A stretch of 64,000 nt of DNA from Marisa cornuarietis. Its lineage: Eukaryota; Mollusca; Gastropoda; Architaenioglossa; Ampullariidae. The notes under the pieces were generated by a model. The model made no database searches. It saw only the letters and a program-made list of their open reading frames with translations, and was not told the DNA's origin. The position numbers and the translations under genes are program-made. This document shows positions 23,724 to 64,000 of this stretch, piece by piece (position 1 is the first letter of the stretch; each line of letters opens with the position of its first letter). The stretch spans positions 104,501 through 168,500 of the forward strand of contig SMMW01000645.1 of assembly GCA_004794655.1 (NCBI GenBank), written 5' to 3'.

Positions 23724-23730
23724 ATTTATA
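23724..23730 (-). promoter_or_regulatory. TATA-like box upstream of the GPCR
   Basis: The minus strand reads CTATAAATGC here, a good TATA-box match about 1.1 kb upstream of the GPCR start codon. Upstream of it (23,740-24,180) the sequence is unusually GC- and CpG-rich for this AT-rich window, while downstream is AT-rich. Transcription would begin near 23,697. The link to the GPCR is positional only, and untranslated exons may intervene. Confidence 0.35.
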
Positions 23731-23739
23731 GCTTTACTC

Positions 23740-24180
23740 CCCCCTGCCCTCACCGTCACTGCCTGTCTCAGTTCTGCTGCGTCTGGTGGTCGCAGAATAG
23801 TTCCAGGCCAGGCTCTGCCGCGCAGCAGTCACACGCAGCTTGACGTGCCGCACACCCGCGCAGCAGAGAGCTGAGGCTGCCGTGAGAGACAGAGAGAAAG
23901 CGTGGCGCAGCCTTCAACACTCAGAAAAACGCGGCTGGCAACCCGGCATTTCGTTCATTCCGACTCCTCCACACCCTGCCCCAGCCCACCCCTCTTTCTA
24001 TCTTCCCGCTCGCGCCCACCTCTGCCCGCTGGCGCGTGGGACGACTGCACTGCGTGCGGCATGCAGCAGGCGCCGCATCTCGCGGCCTCCAACACGTTCA
24101 GCACAGCACGTGCACTAGGCACGCCGAGGGCCGCTCACCCCGACCTGTGCACGACATTTTTCAGGCTTTTTTTGTCCTAG
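23740..24180. promoter_or_regulatory. GC-rich, CpG-dense block (promoter candidate)
   Basis: About 440 bp of clearly higher G+C with many CG dinucleotides and several GCGC/GGCGC motifs, standing out from the AT-rich surroundings. It lies directly upstream of the TATA-like box for minus-strand transcription. Open frames on the plus strand across it are Pro/Ala/Arg-rich and probably a base-composition effect. Confidence 0.35.
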
Positions 24181-24435
24181 GTGGCGCTCTTGTCAACTCT
24201 CGGCAGATGGGGGTGAGGAGAGAGACTCCCCCACTGATCTCAGGTTTCCTATTTTGGAAGCTTTGATCGACAAACGAGAACAGGGAAGAAGACGCTGCTA
24301 CCAGGACAGATTTTATTACAGATGACAGATTTGTGTGATCTCTATCCTCGCTAAGAGACCAAACACCTACAATATTGACCGTTTACACAGACGAAGGTTC
24401 AAAGCCATTTTCAAGAACAGCACAAAAAGCTATAA

Positions 24436-24565
24436 GGTTTTCTAAACTGAAATCCATCTGGAATGACATCCGCGCTTCTATCCTAAGTCAGTCAGGTCAA
24501 TGCGTGTGATGGTCACTTCTCTATTTCTCTATGGTAGTGAGACCTAGACCTAGACCTTGACCATG
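24436..24565 (+). mobile_element. RTE-like reverse transcriptase C-terminal scrap
   Basis: The plus strand encodes, across frame breaks, a Lys-Leu-Lys-Ser-Ile-Trp-Asn-Asp motif and then Leu-Tyr-Gly-Ser-Glu-Thr followed by Thr-Leu-Thr-Met. This pair of motifs marks the region after the reverse transcriptase core in RTE-group and related non-LTR elements. In-frame stops show it is dead. It is cut off by the SINE that follows. Confidence 0.65.
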
Positions 24566-24735
24566 GAGGGTGGAAGGTGTTTTACGCCGAGTCAGCAACT
24601 AAGGTTATATCACGGCAAGGCAGCCAGCCCTGTAAACAGATGCCACATGCAGAGAAAGAGCAGTGTGTCCGAGATGAGACATGAACCCAGGACAACCAAC
24701 CTTCACTGTGTAAACCGTTGCGCCACCGGACCGCC
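24566..24735 (-). mobile_element. tRNA-derived SINE, copy 1
   Basis: On the minus strand the element begins GGTCCGGTGGCGCAACGG (RNA polymerase III A-box) and has CCTGGGTTCATGTCTC (B-box-like) about 40 bases on, then a body ending in CGGCGTAAAACACC. It is about 75-80% similar by eye to 57,747-57,919. TGACCATG flanks it on both sides (24,558-24,565 and 24,736-24,743), a probable target-site duplication. Confidence 0.8.
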
Positions 24736-24743
24736 TGACCATG

Positions 24744-26635
24744 ACATGAGACTTACAAAATAGATTACAGGTAAGAAAGAACACATGGAGAAATAGATCA
24801 TGTCGACGAGATGCTACATCGGGGATCTTTCATATTCATATTCATATTCAGCTGCAAAACAAAATACAGCAAATAAATGGACGTACGAAAACCTGATCAT
24901 ATTATGGCCCAAACTAAAATGCTCGATGCATATTTCAAGATCCTACAGGATTCAGGAAAGTGGAGAAAAGTGAAGCGAAAGAGTAAATGTGGAGACAGCT
25001 TTAATTGCGGACTGGTGGACTGTGGAATGAGTCAGCGCCTCCCAGACAATAGCAAGAAGGTCTATTGAGATGGCGAGATATGGCGGTAAGTTGTCAATAG
25101 CAATTACACGGCCACAGCCAACGGCACGCTGACTCATTCTCCATCCTTCTTTCTTTCTCAGTATGTCACCGCATTGTTGCCGAACTGCTCAAGGGAAGTT
25201 TTGAAAGCGGATAACAGTTCATCAGGGAAAAGTAAAAGGTTTTTTTCACAGTCCAGATGATGGCGATATGTTTCCTTTCATGTAGCAGGCGTTCCCTTGC
25301 AAATGTTCGTGGACCTTTGCCTTTTTCTCTCTCTCCAAAAGCACACTCAAAGTTCCTCACTGGTTTTTCTCTTGGCCACAGAAAACGGAGGTGTATCATC
25401 TGCTTTTCTCATAGTGGATTACCAAAGCCGGTACAAGCAATGCATTCTTCAGCCAGAAGCAACATTCACAAAGAAAAACAGCAGCTGTTTTTACTTAATA
25501 ATCCAGGTTGGATTTTGTGAGTGGAACAGAACTCAGATTCAGATGAGTGCTAGACAACCACATGCCATCCACTATGTGAGGAGTAGGACGCACTGTTCAG
25601 CCTACCTTCTCTTACAGCCTGTGCTCATAACGAACAACAAGTAATAGGAAAACTACAACAGAGAAGAATATGAGAGTTACTTACAAATAACGAGGATGTC
25701 ACGGGGGAAAAAGATAAATAATAAAATAAAATAATACTTCACTCACGTCGGTGAAGAGTGGTCAGTCATGCTCGACGAAAGCTGCTTCACACGGTGAAGG
25801 GATTGATAGGGTAGTCAGTTGTCCCTTGTGTTGTTTTGATCAGTCGCTAGATGGAAGACAAGGACCACAGGACTGTTAGACTCTTCTGTCAGGGCAGTGA
25901 AGCAGAGGACACAGATTCTCAATTTGCCCGCTGATTTCGGACGAGTTTCCTCCCCCTCACCGACCATGTCAAGGATGCCTGTTCGGTTAAGTGAAGATCA
26001 AAAAGGAAGCTCTTTAAACTAACAAGTTTTTCCACTCTATAAATGCTTTTCCTAAACTCGAAAGGATAAAATGTTTGGTACTAGTGCTGCAAAGTAAGCC
26101 TAAGCTTATATAGAAAGTATTTACAGAAACCGTTTCTCTGGTTTCACTTGAAAGAGTCGTACAGCAAAATTGATGCTCTAATATATATATATATATAAAG
26201 TGTGTGGGGGTAGGACTTAAGTACATGACGTGGCAGACAATCTGGACAGTAAGTGGAATGATTCCCATAAATAAACAGGATTTGCAATTAAAATGACAAA
26301 TAAAATCAATACCTAGAGCCTATCTTTCTTAAAAATTGTTATACTTTTAAGCCAAAGATTGCTTAGAATTAAAGCTAATGCGGACACGGTTGTGTTACTA
26401 AAGAAATTAAAGCAATTTATTTAAGTTTCTAAATTAAAGAAAACTGTGTGACTGGTGAAGAGGGCATGTAAGTCCCTCACAATGTGGTGCACACCAATAA
26501 TAACAGTCTTTGGTTGTCTAGTTTCGTCATGTCAACTGATTTTGGGTGTCGCTGAGCATACAGTAAGAATATTACTAAATATTACATGAACTATAGACGT
26601 CACTTTCATACGTGAACTGTATTAAAGCATGCCCA

Positions 26636-26667
<32 letters not shown>

Positions 26668-27248
26668 CACGAACGCACGCACACACACATCAGTACAGTA
26701 ACAAAAGGATTCCATGATCTAATCGAATACAAACATTTGGCATAAGTAGAAAATATGTATATATTGATACCTAAGTAGTACACAATGTTTTAAAATAATC
26801 GACATTGACCTGTGACAAAAGCTATCCTTACACAGACCTCTTTGTGCTGGGGATGCCAGGGTCTTTGTGAATAATTTGCTATGCGTCTCACTTGTGAAAG
26901 AAAAACACTCACCAGAGATACAACGACCACACCCTGTGATTCACTATAAACGTCAATTAAAATATCGATACAAGGCAGATTTAAAACAAGTCCCAAGAAT
27001 ACTTTTGGATTAAGTCGTCTGGCACGAAGCTGGAGATTATTGATGCTTTTGGCTGTTGTAATTATTTTAAGCGCCTTTCCAATGCCTAAAGACCCGGGAG
27101 GAACCAGAAGACATATGAAAACGCTTCAGTCAAAATCCCGTTTCAACTTCACAAACATGTGATTACCAAAGTCTAATAATCTTGATAAAATGAACATTAA
27201 ATACGGGCTCACGATAACCCTTATGGACGGCCTATACCTTTCATATGT
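24744..27248. other. Non-coding stretch, no gene seen
   Basis: Short frames without recognisable domains. A (TATA)n run near 26,182-26,198 and a CACG/CA microsatellite at 26,636-26,690 are the only structures noted. Confidence 0.5.
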
Positions 27249-27804
27249 ACGTCCACCTATATCTTCTACATGTGCGTCCACCTATATCTTCTACATGTAC
27301 GTCCACCTATATCTTCTACATGTATGTCCACCTATATCTTCTACATGTGCGTCCACCTATACCTTCTACATGTACGTCCACCTATACCTTCTATAAGTAC
27401 GTCCACCTATATCTTCTACATGTACGTCCACCTATACCTTCTATAAGTACGTCCACCTATATCTTCTACATGTACGTCCACCTATACCTTCTACATGTAC
27501 GTCCACCTATATCTTCTACATGTACGTCCACCTATACCTTCTATAAGTACGTCCACCTATATCTTCTACATGTACGTCCACCTATACCTTCTACATGTAC
27601 GTCCACCTATATCTTCTACATGTACGTCCACCTATACCTTCTATAAGTACGTCCACCTATATCTTCTACATGTACGTCCACCTATACCTTCTATAAGTAC
27701 GTCCACCTATACCTTCTAGATGTACGTCCACCTATACCTTCTACATGTACGTCCACCTATATCTTCTGCATGTACGTCCACCTATACCTTCTACATGTAC
27801 GTCC
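27249..27804. repeat. 25-bp minisatellite array, about 22 units
   Basis: The unit is GTCCACCTATATCTTCTACA plus TGTAC, 25 bp, repeated about 22 times. Units vary at two linked places: ATATCTT versus ATACCTT and CTACATGTAC versus CTATAAGTAC. They alternate in a regular order, so a higher-order repeat of two to several units is visible. Since 25 is not a multiple of three, an open frame yields a 25-residue peptide repeat, which is an artefact. Confidence 0.95.
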
Positions 27805-29828
27805 AAGACCGAGTGAACCATCTTCAGTTCACTACTAGGCACTACGTACTCATCTCTAATTTATGCAAAAAAGCTTCAAACAACTTCACTTAAAGGTGTT
27901 TAGTGTCGTCGAACATGTTTCTGACTATAGTACCGAACTTCAGACGATCGACAGTAAATTTTACATTTGGTAAAATAATGCGTATATATTGGATCCGTTG
28001 ATGTGAAATGTGCAAACAAGTGCAAACAGAGGGACGAAGAAAGTGAAAGAGCAATGAGCTAGAGACTCAGTCTGCATAAAATAAGCAAAGAAAGAAGCTA
28101 GAAAAGGAAAGCAAGTGAAAAGAAGATATCTACCTTTTTACATTTATAAAGGTGTGTGTGTGTATATATATATATATTAATATATAGGAGGTGTATATAT
28201 CTGTTTAGGCCTGCAGGGATGTGTGTAGGTGCGTGATTATGTGCGAGTTTTTTTCGGTGTGGTGTTTTTTTTTTTTTTTGACATTTCCTTTGAACTATGT
28301 AAAACAACATTTCGAACAACACGAGATACAAATCAAAGACCTTCAAACACTCTCCTCGCGACTGCCAAGTAGTTTTCCGCAACAGTGCTGTAGATATTCG
28401 GAACCTTGGTAAATATACCCAAGCTGCTGATGAGCAAGCCAGTGTGCCTCCCTCTCATTTTACGATGTCTGAAGGTCATAAGTCGTGTGTCTATAAAGCG
28501 GTTGCATACAACGATAAATGTGGCGATAAGACTTGTGTGCAGTTGTTGTTGTGTTCTGCAGATTAAGAAGATAACTGAGCTTCGCTAACATTGCTCAGGG
28601 ACCATTGCCTCCCTTCTCCGTGCTGCAGATGGCAGCACTGCATGAACATGTGAATGTACCCTGAGAAGAAACAGGTTGATTATGCCTCACAGACCAACGG
28701 CTTCTCATGCTTTAAGAACAACAGGTTTATAGACCGTTAAGTGTCACACTAATGCCATAGTTTTATCCTGTTTATATGCCATATGCTTATCATGTTTCAT
28801 ATGCAGGTTTATCCTGCGTTAAATACTATTGGTTCGACATCCTTTAAATACAATCTTTAATCATATGTTAAATGTCATTGAATTGTCGTACATTGAATAG
28901 GTTTATTGTGTGTTAACCCTCTTGGTTCAACATAAAAATACAACATTACACTAACTTGCTTATAACTGAAGACTGCGAAGACGACACTGGTGAAGTTTGT
29001 TTTTTTATTATTGCTGCTCTGAGATAAACATTAGACCAAGAAACCTAGACATTTTTGAAAGAGAGAAAAGTTGAACTTTGCAATAAAAAGTAATGAAATC
29101 GCCTTGCCCGTGCTACCCGGAAAGGCAACGATCGTGGCTTTTCGAACCAAGAGTGTTAAAATAGTAACATGTTCTCTCATCTGGAACATGCGAAACTTGC
29201 GGTTAAACCTTTGCTGTTGTTTGTGAACAGTGTGGACTATTTTCTGAGATATCTACCTATTTCTCTTACCATCCCACAAATATCCTCCTGTAAAATCTGT
29301 CAGCAGTATTAAGGCTCAAACTCTCCTTGGGCCTTCGTAGATTAAGACTGGGTTGTCTTCTTTCATGACAGCTCTGCGAGGAAATTCTTTTGATTTTTCG
29401 TGACATGCCGCAGGGAATTTCGAGATTCACGAGAATCAGACGAAGCTGTCAGCAAAATGTTTGTAGTCTTCACCTTAGAAAAAAAGCGGACGTTCTACTA
29501 TAAATATTCTTCCTTCATATGGAAACAGCAAACACTCAATTTTTCAGTGAGCATATTTCAAGGATTGTTATGGATCTTTGATGCTGTTGTTACATCCAGC
29601 AACACATCACTGAGGATAAAAAGTTAATCAAGAAAATAGTTGCAATTAAAAAGTAAAAGTACATTTGACTTTAAAAGGTCGCTTCTGTTTTTCTTTTTTG
29701 GTTGTTGAGTATACTGTTTCAAACTATCGTCCTGAGGCAAACTTTCTCATAAATAAACATTTTCTCCGCAGCTTGCTTTGTGAAAAAGTTGCAGAATATA
29801 CTCTTCTGTGTATTGTTTGTCTATGTAT

Positions 29829-29904
<76 letters not shown>

Positions 29905-31559
29905 CGCGCGCACTATTGTGCCTTTGTGATGGAGACCGAGAAAAAAAACAGAGGGAAAAGTTGCAAAGTGATTAAATTCTAGGACTGTTTTATGATGTCG
30001 TTATCTGGGAAGATGGGCTTTGTGATCTTGCTCAGGACCAGACATACCACCAGACACAAGAGAAAGGTGTATGAGGCATGTAGTATGCAGCGTGTACATA
30101 TTTTCAAAGATGTGTCTGCATTCTCTTCAGTGCACTCTGCTCAAACAGACCGCGGGGTGGGGGGGGGAAGAAGATGGAGTAGCTGGAAATTCCTGATGTA
30201 TCCATCAGAGACCACAACCACGCACCCGCGCTCCAGCCACTTCATCTTTCTGTTTATCTGTATTAGATGTTCAGATCGTCGACAGGCGATAAGAGATTCT
30301 CGTGAAATCCAACTACCCCTGCTGCAGTGGCAACAGTATTGCCCTTTGTATTGCGCAAGCTTCATGTTATAAAGTGACTGCACCAAAAGGCCACCACATT
30401 GTTTGTCCGGTGTCGGCGCCATGCGAAGTACCTGCTTTATATGTTCATCATCATCGTCGTCTTCACATTGACGTTAACGTTATCACTGCACCAATCATTG
30501 TGAGAACATTTGCTAATACGTGCGAACATGTGTGCCTGAAGTATTGCATCGACACACAAGATAATAGTTAAAATTTACAGTAAAAACAGCTGTAAGTTTC
30601 ACCTCTTGGGCCACCCACACAGCTCACAATCTGCATATTAAAAATAATTTCATCCTGTTTACCAGAGACCCCCAAGAATCCGTACATGTAGCTGAGAAAA
30701 ATTGTTTTCGTTCATGCCATGAACATTATTGGCATTTGAACTTTATAGAAAAGACTTAAGAATATCCGAGCCCAGGAGACCTGTTGGTCGTCAGTTTGCT
30801 TAACACTGCCAAGGAGTATTCAATCCATTGGAATACACGGCGAGAGATGTTATACAGCGAAAGTTAATGGAGAAAACTGACATCCGGGGATCGCCGACCA
30901 CCTGCACACTGGCATGCCATGCGCGATATACCTGGTCACGTAACGCTGTCAGGTTTGGTGTGCATGTGTGCACACGGGTACAACAACGGGGTAAGTGCCA
31001 CATTGGCATACACTGTACGCTTAAGTACCCCATTCACATATCGTATGAATTATTTTCAGCAAGCCAACAAGTTTGCCATCAGTGGAGAACACAAAGAGAC
31101 ACAAGTATTACCGATTCTAAAAGCGTGCAAAATGCAAACCCAGTGAGATTTTACTTCTGTTCTCTCTCTCACTACCGGTTCCTTCTTCAATTCTCTCTCT
31201 CTCCCCCCTCTCTCTCTCTCTCTCTCATTGTTCTCACAATTCCTGCCGACTAGTCTGCCTGTCTGGTTTTGTATCTTTACATCAGCCAGAACATTGAAAT
31301 ACCAGTCAAGCGGATCTGGCGTACACACATCTTGGTCTTTCGAGGAACTAGACAGGTCAAAAATCATTTTACGGGGACTTTCATCCTTCGCCATCGTTTT
31401 CAATATTACATTATATAAACTAGAGACAGACTCTAGAACAAGCTTTCCCGTACCCTAAGGGGATGGAGAGGAGGAAACACTACAAAAACGGACGTTCTCG
31501 GGCATGAAACGGTCATGAAATGTTCAGTAGTCTGCAAGAACGATTTGCAGTACTGAATG

Positions 31560-31617
<58 letters not shown>

Positions 31618-34581
31618 GAAAGAGCGCAGAAAGACAGGGGGAAAGGAGAAAGTGGTGCGCATGTCTCACGTCCAAAGGGTAGGAATGTCAAAGAATGCTG
31701 CGGGCAATCCTTTGTGGTACCTGACATTCCACTGCCAGCCTGGTTCCGAGTACTCATCGTTCCTTCACCTTGATGCACTCACTCTGCATTCTTGGACTAC
31801 CAAGTACCGGACAGCTACCCATGCAAACCACCCAATATAAGATACAACAGATGCTAGCCAGTTCAAGGGCCAGGGGACGACACACACACACTGTTCTGTT
31901 CAAAATGCTTGCTGGTGCCAACATTACTTCTTGTGCTCGGCTTTGTTTTGTTATTGTTCGCTAGTCAGACATGCTTTTCGGCGATATAGTGTAAGCCATC
32001 GTCCTAAATGCGAACAGCAGAAACTGGAAAATCCCAAATACCTCCTAAGCAACAGGACAGATATCCTGGGCTTATCCACGAGCTGCGATCGTCTGAAATC
32101 ATAATTATCACAGAGCAGGCACTTCTTGAAGAACATGCTTCAGTAGTTACAAGTGCATGCCTCGCTTTCTTGTCTCTCCAAAGACAGTAGGAGAGATAAG
32201 CAGGGGCTAGGTTTCTAAACCTAGTTGCAGTCGTCCATTTATCGCGGGCCGACCTGCCATTTAATCGCGATTCGCTTTCCATTCCATTTACTGCAATGTT
32301 CACAGAGTCTGCATGTCAAGTGCAGGGTGTGGGGGTTCTTACCAAAAACTAACTAGACACTGAGTCCCCGGATGTCAGCGTTACACGACTTTTGTCTGGT
32401 CGTCAGTTCGGTATACGTTAGATAACCCCTCCAAATAAAGAAATAACTGTCAGTATGTACCCGTAAGTTCAACTGCATTTTGTTTGCTTACTTTTCGTTC
32501 CTGCCACGTCGTGGCCTTATTGTCAAGGTCGTATCCTGCGCTCTGTTATAGTACAAAGCCCTATGGTCTATCTGACAGGAGCCGTTGACATCACGTACAC
32601 GTTCTGCGATATTTTAAAACAAAACTTTTGGGTCGAAGGCTACAAAAGAACATACTTGTGAGGTCAACTGCAAAGTAGCTTATTCCTGCAGCGTTGTTGT
32701 TAGTTTCCATGTACAGTACATGTTGCTGGGTTCAGGCACACTGTGTTGTCTGCTGATTGTTTTGCCAAGACCGAACTCTTGCGAGGACATATAGATTGAT
32801 CAGTTCAACCTGAACATTACTGCGGAAAAATGGCTTCCTAAGAGAAGACACAAGGAGAGAAGTAAATTACTTTAACCAGATTATTTTCTCTCTCTCTTGG
32901 AATATAACCTCACAGTTATTACATCAGTCTACTGTCGTCTTCTCACCGCATCAGTTTACTTCTTGGCGCGGTTAGCTGTACAGCTAAATCCATACGATGG
33001 AATGCACGCTGGAGCAGACTGACAGATGTTTGTTTTTTGAGCAGATACTTTACACAAGGTGAAGGACAGTGAAAAAAATAACATAATCTACAGTGTGGAA
33101 ATGCACCTGCACAACATGCAATGTATATGGGTACATCATGGAGTACGAGAGACAAGCACGCGAAAACAGGAAGCTAAAAGGTAATCAGGTCACAGAGGCG
33201 CGAAAGTGCCTGCAGACGCACACCTCCCCGTACCAACATAAACTAATATTTGCATACAAGAATACAAGCGCGTGCAGGTTTATGTGTATGTATGTGCGTG
33301 CGTTGTAAGGTACACCTGAAATTAAAATTGGACAATAAAGAATTAAAACAAACAAGTACAAAACTTTATGCCGTTAACAACCTTTAAAAATCAGTAACCA
33401 AAGATGAAGAATACGTGGAACATGGTATTCGTGGTATTTGCTTCGGTTACTAATCTAACCAAGCAGAAATGCTGAGAATGGTGTGCTACGAAAATGCGAG
33501 GAGACGATCCCGACTGACTTAGGGTGTCACGTCTCCTGATCTTGCCTTACAGAGAAGGGCACAGAGCGTTGCAAACACTCAACAGGAAGTGACGTCTAAA
33601 ACGTAGCTGGTAACGTGACTCGGTGAGAATTTTTCTCGCCTCTCCCTCATCGGGTATCAATAACTTGCTGCTAGCCCGCACTTCGGAGCGGCGCCTTTGA
33701 CGAACGAGTGCTCGGAGTTCAAACATGTGGAAAGAATTGCATGCATGGAAGCCCGGCTCAACAAAAATATACACAAGAAAGCTGGATTGGGGTTTTTCCA
33801 TAGTTAGGAAGTTCATTCCATTGCAATCAACAAGACGAATGTTTATTATTGTTTTATTTTCCTGGAATACTTCAGTCGTCATCTGAACTGTGAGAAGATG
33901 TAGTGTTACAACGATTTGGAAGGTACATTAAATAATCTTAAAAATATTTATGATTCTTGCTCAAGAGGATTTGGTCAAGCATGGGCAGAGAAAACCCCTA
34001 TCATAGTCATGAAATGTTTTGTTTTGTTTGAGAAAGAAATGCGATAAAAACAATACAAGTTGAATACAAGAGAAAGTGATTTCGTTCTGACATAAAGAGT
34101 AAAAGAAAAACCCACAAACAAGCACACAAACTGTGACAGAAATACCTCCCTCCAAAAAATATTTGAGGTTAACTGAAGCATTCGTAAGCAATTTGGCTTG
34201 GCTGTTAAAGAACAAATCACGTTTAAATATTCATTCCATCAGTATTCTTGCGCCAAATGGTGATTATGATGGAGCGTATGGCATTGAGAAAGACCACCTG
34301 TTCATATGTTCCGCTAGCAAAACCATTCTGTCTTCCCCCGCTCCTTAAACCTGATAACCCCCAAAGTCACGGCTATTCCCCGTCAAGTTCACGTTGTGAC
34401 GAACATCTCTCGATATAGTACTCAAAGAGCCTAGGTTGCTGGGGGCCCATTTGCTTGCGAGAATTACCTTCGCGCTCAGTAAATGTTTTCGTTAACCGTC
34501 GGCACGTGGGCGTGTGCCTGGAGCAAGCGCGTGCTTGTACATGTGCATACGGGATTGGGGGGGGGGGCAAGAAAGAGACAA

Positions 34582-34640
<59 letters not shown>

Positions 34641-35954
34641 GCGCGAGCGCGTGCCATTAAAACATAGCTTTATTCCTACAGCAAATATTTTTGGCAAAGA
34701 TCAAGCGATAACATGTCAAAACACACACACATTACTAGTTCCTCAAGAAGAATTTGCAGATCATTGATTTGCAGATCATTTCACACAGATCATCACTTGT
34801 CGTTATCGTCGTCGTAAATAAGGATGAGAAACGAAGATACACAGCGAATTCAGAAAATAAATAAACGAGAACTCAGTCTAAAAGAGGGAGACGATGAACT
34901 GATTACCTTTGATGAATGCCATGATGACGAGCGAACGTCAATGTGTCTGCTGACACCTGCACCAAAGCAAGCGTTAGCACAATGACGCTTTCTCACAAAC
35001 TCACACACACACACACACACACAAAATATCACACACACACACATACACACACAGTATCAGATATTTTTGGCAAAGATATATCCATGAAAATATGTGTTTA
35101 CAATATGTATTTGAGTGATCTAAAATATCTTTTGCAACTGATGTCCATGCTGAAATACATATATGAAAGAAAGAAAGAAAGGAAAGAAAGAATGAAGAAG
35201 AAAGGAAAAATAAGGAGAATTAAGAGAAAAAAGTCCAAAGGTAACATTCCGCCCTATATTACTCCAATACGTAGCCTTTAGACATGTCTACATCTCATCT
35301 CTGGTACACTGGACATTTGCTTGTCCACTTTAGTTGTTGTTTCGTTGATGCATAAATAAGCTCAGCAACATTATTGATATATTCACAAATTTCCTTCATG
35401 ACTGATGGCCTCATTACTCTTTATTACCTTTAGAAAACAGACGTTTTAACTGCTTGGAGTAGAGAACAACAGAACGTTCTGGAAGACACGGGCCAAACAG
35501 CTCACGTGGCCTGTGTACACCACGTGACAGAAGGGAAAACTGCTGGTGGTCTGACCGTGAGACTGTCACCGTACGTGCTAGTATCGCCCAAAAGGCCCTC
35601 AATTGGCTGGATATCAGACGGCATCACCCTGACAGAAAGATGAATCACGGACCGTTAATCCCCCAGGTCAAGCTGGATATTGATCCTCCCTCCATAAAGA
35701 GCTGAATTCAAGGAGTGCGTGTGCATTGTGTATTTAAGGAGAGCATGCTAGAACAAGCATTTTTGCGTAGCTCTAAGTGGAGCGGGTGAATAGGATCACG
35801 TCTTAAGGGACTACTTTTACAATAATAATTTAGACCTACACATCTCTTAAAAGTGGTTTTCAATAAATTAAATAATAAAAAATAGCTTACCTGTTCAAAA
35901 GTCGCCTAGATGGAGAATCAGTCTGATGTCCAACTGATTGCCCAGACTTTACAA
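27805..35954. other. Non-coding stretch 3' of the RGS22-like gene
   Basis: No gene recognised. It contains microsatellites at 29,829-29,902 (TG), 31,561-31,615 (CA), 34,588-34,638 (TG) and 34,999-35,053 (CA). The 17-mer ATATTTTTGGCAAAGAT occurs twice (34,684 and 35,062), each just after a CA/TG run. The segment adjoining 35,954 should hold the 3' untranslated region of the RGS22-like gene. Confidence 0.5.
35420..35425 (-). terminator. Candidate poly(A) signal AATAAA for RGS22-like gene
   Basis: AATAAA on the minus strand about 530 nt downstream of the predicted stop codon. It is the nearest canonical hexamer I found, but such hexamers are frequent in AT-rich DNA. Confidence 0.25.

Positions 35955-64000
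<28,046 letters not shown>

Noticed and set aside
27245..27719. Possible CRISPR-like array or repeat protein
   Set aside because: The unit is a 25-bp head-to-tail tandem repeat without spacers in a eukaryotic genome; the peptide repeat follows from a period not divisible by three.

Overview
This window looks like a piece of a lophotrochozoan, probably mollusc (gastropod-like), nuclear genome. The evidence is AT-rich sequence with long introns and GT-AG exons, dense microsatellites, minisatellites, non-LTR retrotransposon fragments (CR1/L2-like, RTE-like and a third clade), a tRNA-derived SINE, and animal protein families. No operons, RBSs or bacterial features are present. The taxon is inferred from repeat and gene style and was not tested.

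Region 1-17,900 has no gene I can support. It holds short tandem repeats, a retrotransposon fragment flanked by a ~97-bp direct repeat (3,035-3,836), a 41-bp minisatellite interrupted by a CR1-like 3' end (3,935-4,905), a long CA/CT tract (6,088-6,752), pogo/Tigger-like transposon ends (11,706-12,528), a candidate inverted-repeat element carrying CRE and octamer motifs (12,886-13,658) and a small telomere-like tract.

Region 18,139-22,621 (minus) is a two-exon class A GPCR of about 632 aa. It has the overall plan of a biogenic-amine/muscarinic receptor but an Arg at the position where amine receptors carry the ligand-binding Asp (3.32). A TATA box with GC-rich upstream sequence at 23,724-24,180 is a candidate promoter.

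Region 24,400-35,900 is gene-poor: an RTE scrap split by a SINE, a 25-bp minisatellite (27,249-27,804) and microsatellites.

Region 35,955-64,000 (minus) is occupied by one large gene, which I reconstruct exon by exon as an RGS22 orthologue. Twenty-five coding exons, all phase-compatible, give about 2,287 aa in the window; the 5' end lies beyond 64,000. Four RGS-type helical domains are recognisable. The protein is much longer than I recall for vertebrate RGS22 (about 1,260 aa) because of two huge charged exons: one of 1,837 nt with internal tandem repeats of an acidic/basic module, and one of 1,061 nt that is Lys/Arg/Glu-rich. One intron appears to use a GC-AG splice pair. Its introns have been invaded by CR1-like, RTE-like and other non-LTR elements and by a SINE with perfect 12-bp target-site duplications.

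The GPCR and RGS22 are not obviously one functional unit, although RGS proteins act downstream of GPCR/G-protein signalling; I treat their proximity as coincidence.
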